22,251 nt of DNA from Chloroflexota bacterium (GTDB taxonomy: Bacteria; Chloroflexota; Limnocylindria; QHBO01), in the NCBI GenBank assembly GCA_005880165.1, contig VBJP01000051.1, positions 1 through 22,251 of the forward strand, given 5' to 3'. The notes under the pieces are model-generated. The model saw nothing but the letters and a program-made list of their open reading frames with translations. It made no database searches and was not told where the DNA came from. The position numbers were made by a program, and so were the translations under genes. Positions within the stretch are counted from its first letter, which is position 1. Each line of letters opens with the position of its first letter. Below, piece by piece: positions 21,827-22,251 of this stretch.

Positions 21827-22251
21827 TCAGTACGTCAAGCCACCGCCAAGCTTGATCCAGAACCCGGCCCAGAGCCCGCTGGATATGTGGAGATAGGTCG
21901 AGCCGTTGATGATCGCTCGCATGGTTGTCGAAGCTGACGAGTTGCTGGACAGGGTTCCCGTTCTCCGCGTGACGACATGTCCGGCAGCGTCAAAGGTGTA
22001 GCCGTTGTAGATTCCGGCGGCGAGCGAAACAGGCCGTGGCGGGTCGTAGGGAACAGTTCGCGACTGCATCCCCTGGATGAATGCCGAATTCGGCACCTCC
22101 TGGATCCAGTAGCCGGCCCACACTCCGTTGGCGATCTGCAGCCATGCGCCAGCATGGGCTCGAATCGAGTGCCGGCTGCTGGCTGTCGCCTGTGAGGCGC
22201 GCGACAGCGTGTATTGCTTGCTGCCGATGACGCTGCCGGCTGCGTCATCGG
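21827..22251 (-). CDS. repeat-containing protein, N-terminus outside window
   Basis: The C-terminal 140 or so residues of a protein entering from the right edge; the frame is open through position 22251. It holds two related units about 85 residues apart. Each has DAAG-V near its start, a TLS motif, then I-...-L-I-x-G-(V/L)WAG(Y/F)WI. The linker between them is PRPVSLAAGIYNGYTF. These short aromatic repeats are typical of secreted or surface-bound proteins, but no signal peptide or catalytic domain is visible here. Composition matches the window. A start inside at 22123 is possible but would cut the first repeat, so I treat the gene as partial. It is convergent with the tRNA gene. Confidence 0.75.
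   Translation of the reverse strand, partial: DDAAGSVIGSKQYTLSRASQATASSRHSIRAHAGAWLQIANGVWAGYWIQEVPNSAFIQGMQSRTVPYDPPRPVSLAAGIYNGYTFDAAGHVVTRRTGTLSSNSSASTTMRAIINGSTYLHISSGLWAGFWIKLGGGLTY

Overview
The window is GC-rich, densely packed bacterial chromosome with short or negative gene spacing, many GTG starts and no mobile element, integrase, CRISPR array or rRNA. The mix of genes (TPP-riboswitch-controlled YkoE-type ECF transporter, Ku with an archaeal-type ATP-dependent DNA ligase, WYL regulator, large GAF/GGDEF protein, apparent leaderless starts with a -10 box just upstream) suits an uncultured Chloroflexota lineage or a neighbouring terrabacterial group. This is inferred from gene content alone; no taxonomic marker was available.

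Left part (1-5015). A TPP riboswitch heads a minus-strand thiamine operon: thiamine pyrophosphokinase, the YkoE substrate-binding membrane protein, and an ECF ATPase cut by the window edge. A YbaK-type deacylase gene runs the other way from the same 160-bp intergenic region. A three-gene minus-strand envelope operon follows, with 4-nt overlaps: a secreted beta-propeller-like protein, a secreted M23 peptidase with a C-terminal FW/Ig-like domain, and a small lipoprotein.

Middle (5179-14334), all plus strand: a two-TM protein with a GIDE-like core; a 1125-residue HTH-GAFx4-GGDEF protein with a decayed HD-like tail; a proline/threonine-rich lipoprotein whose start looks frameshifted; and an overlapping WYL regulator - CYTH phosphohydrolase - O-antigen-ligase-like/TPR membrane protein operon.

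Right part (14337-22251): a DNA-repair-flavoured stretch. Ku is followed 9 nt later by a LigD-ligase-like protein in which every catalytic nucleotidyltransferase motif is altered. An apparently active ATP-dependent DNA ligase lies about 3.8 kb farther on. Between them are a single-domain response regulator, an OsmC protein, a membrane protein with a degenerate NERD-like domain, and an unrecognised protein with a two-fold internal duplication. The window ends with a sulfite-oxidase-fold molybdoenzyme, a small membrane protein, tRNA-Glu(UUC), and the C-terminus of a repeat protein running off the edge.

The most notable candidates are the Ku-linked pseudo-ligase, the DNA-binding diguanylate-cyclase architecture, the likely expression platform of the TPP riboswitch, and the recurring TAnnnT box 6-10 nt before start codons, which suggests leaderless transcription.
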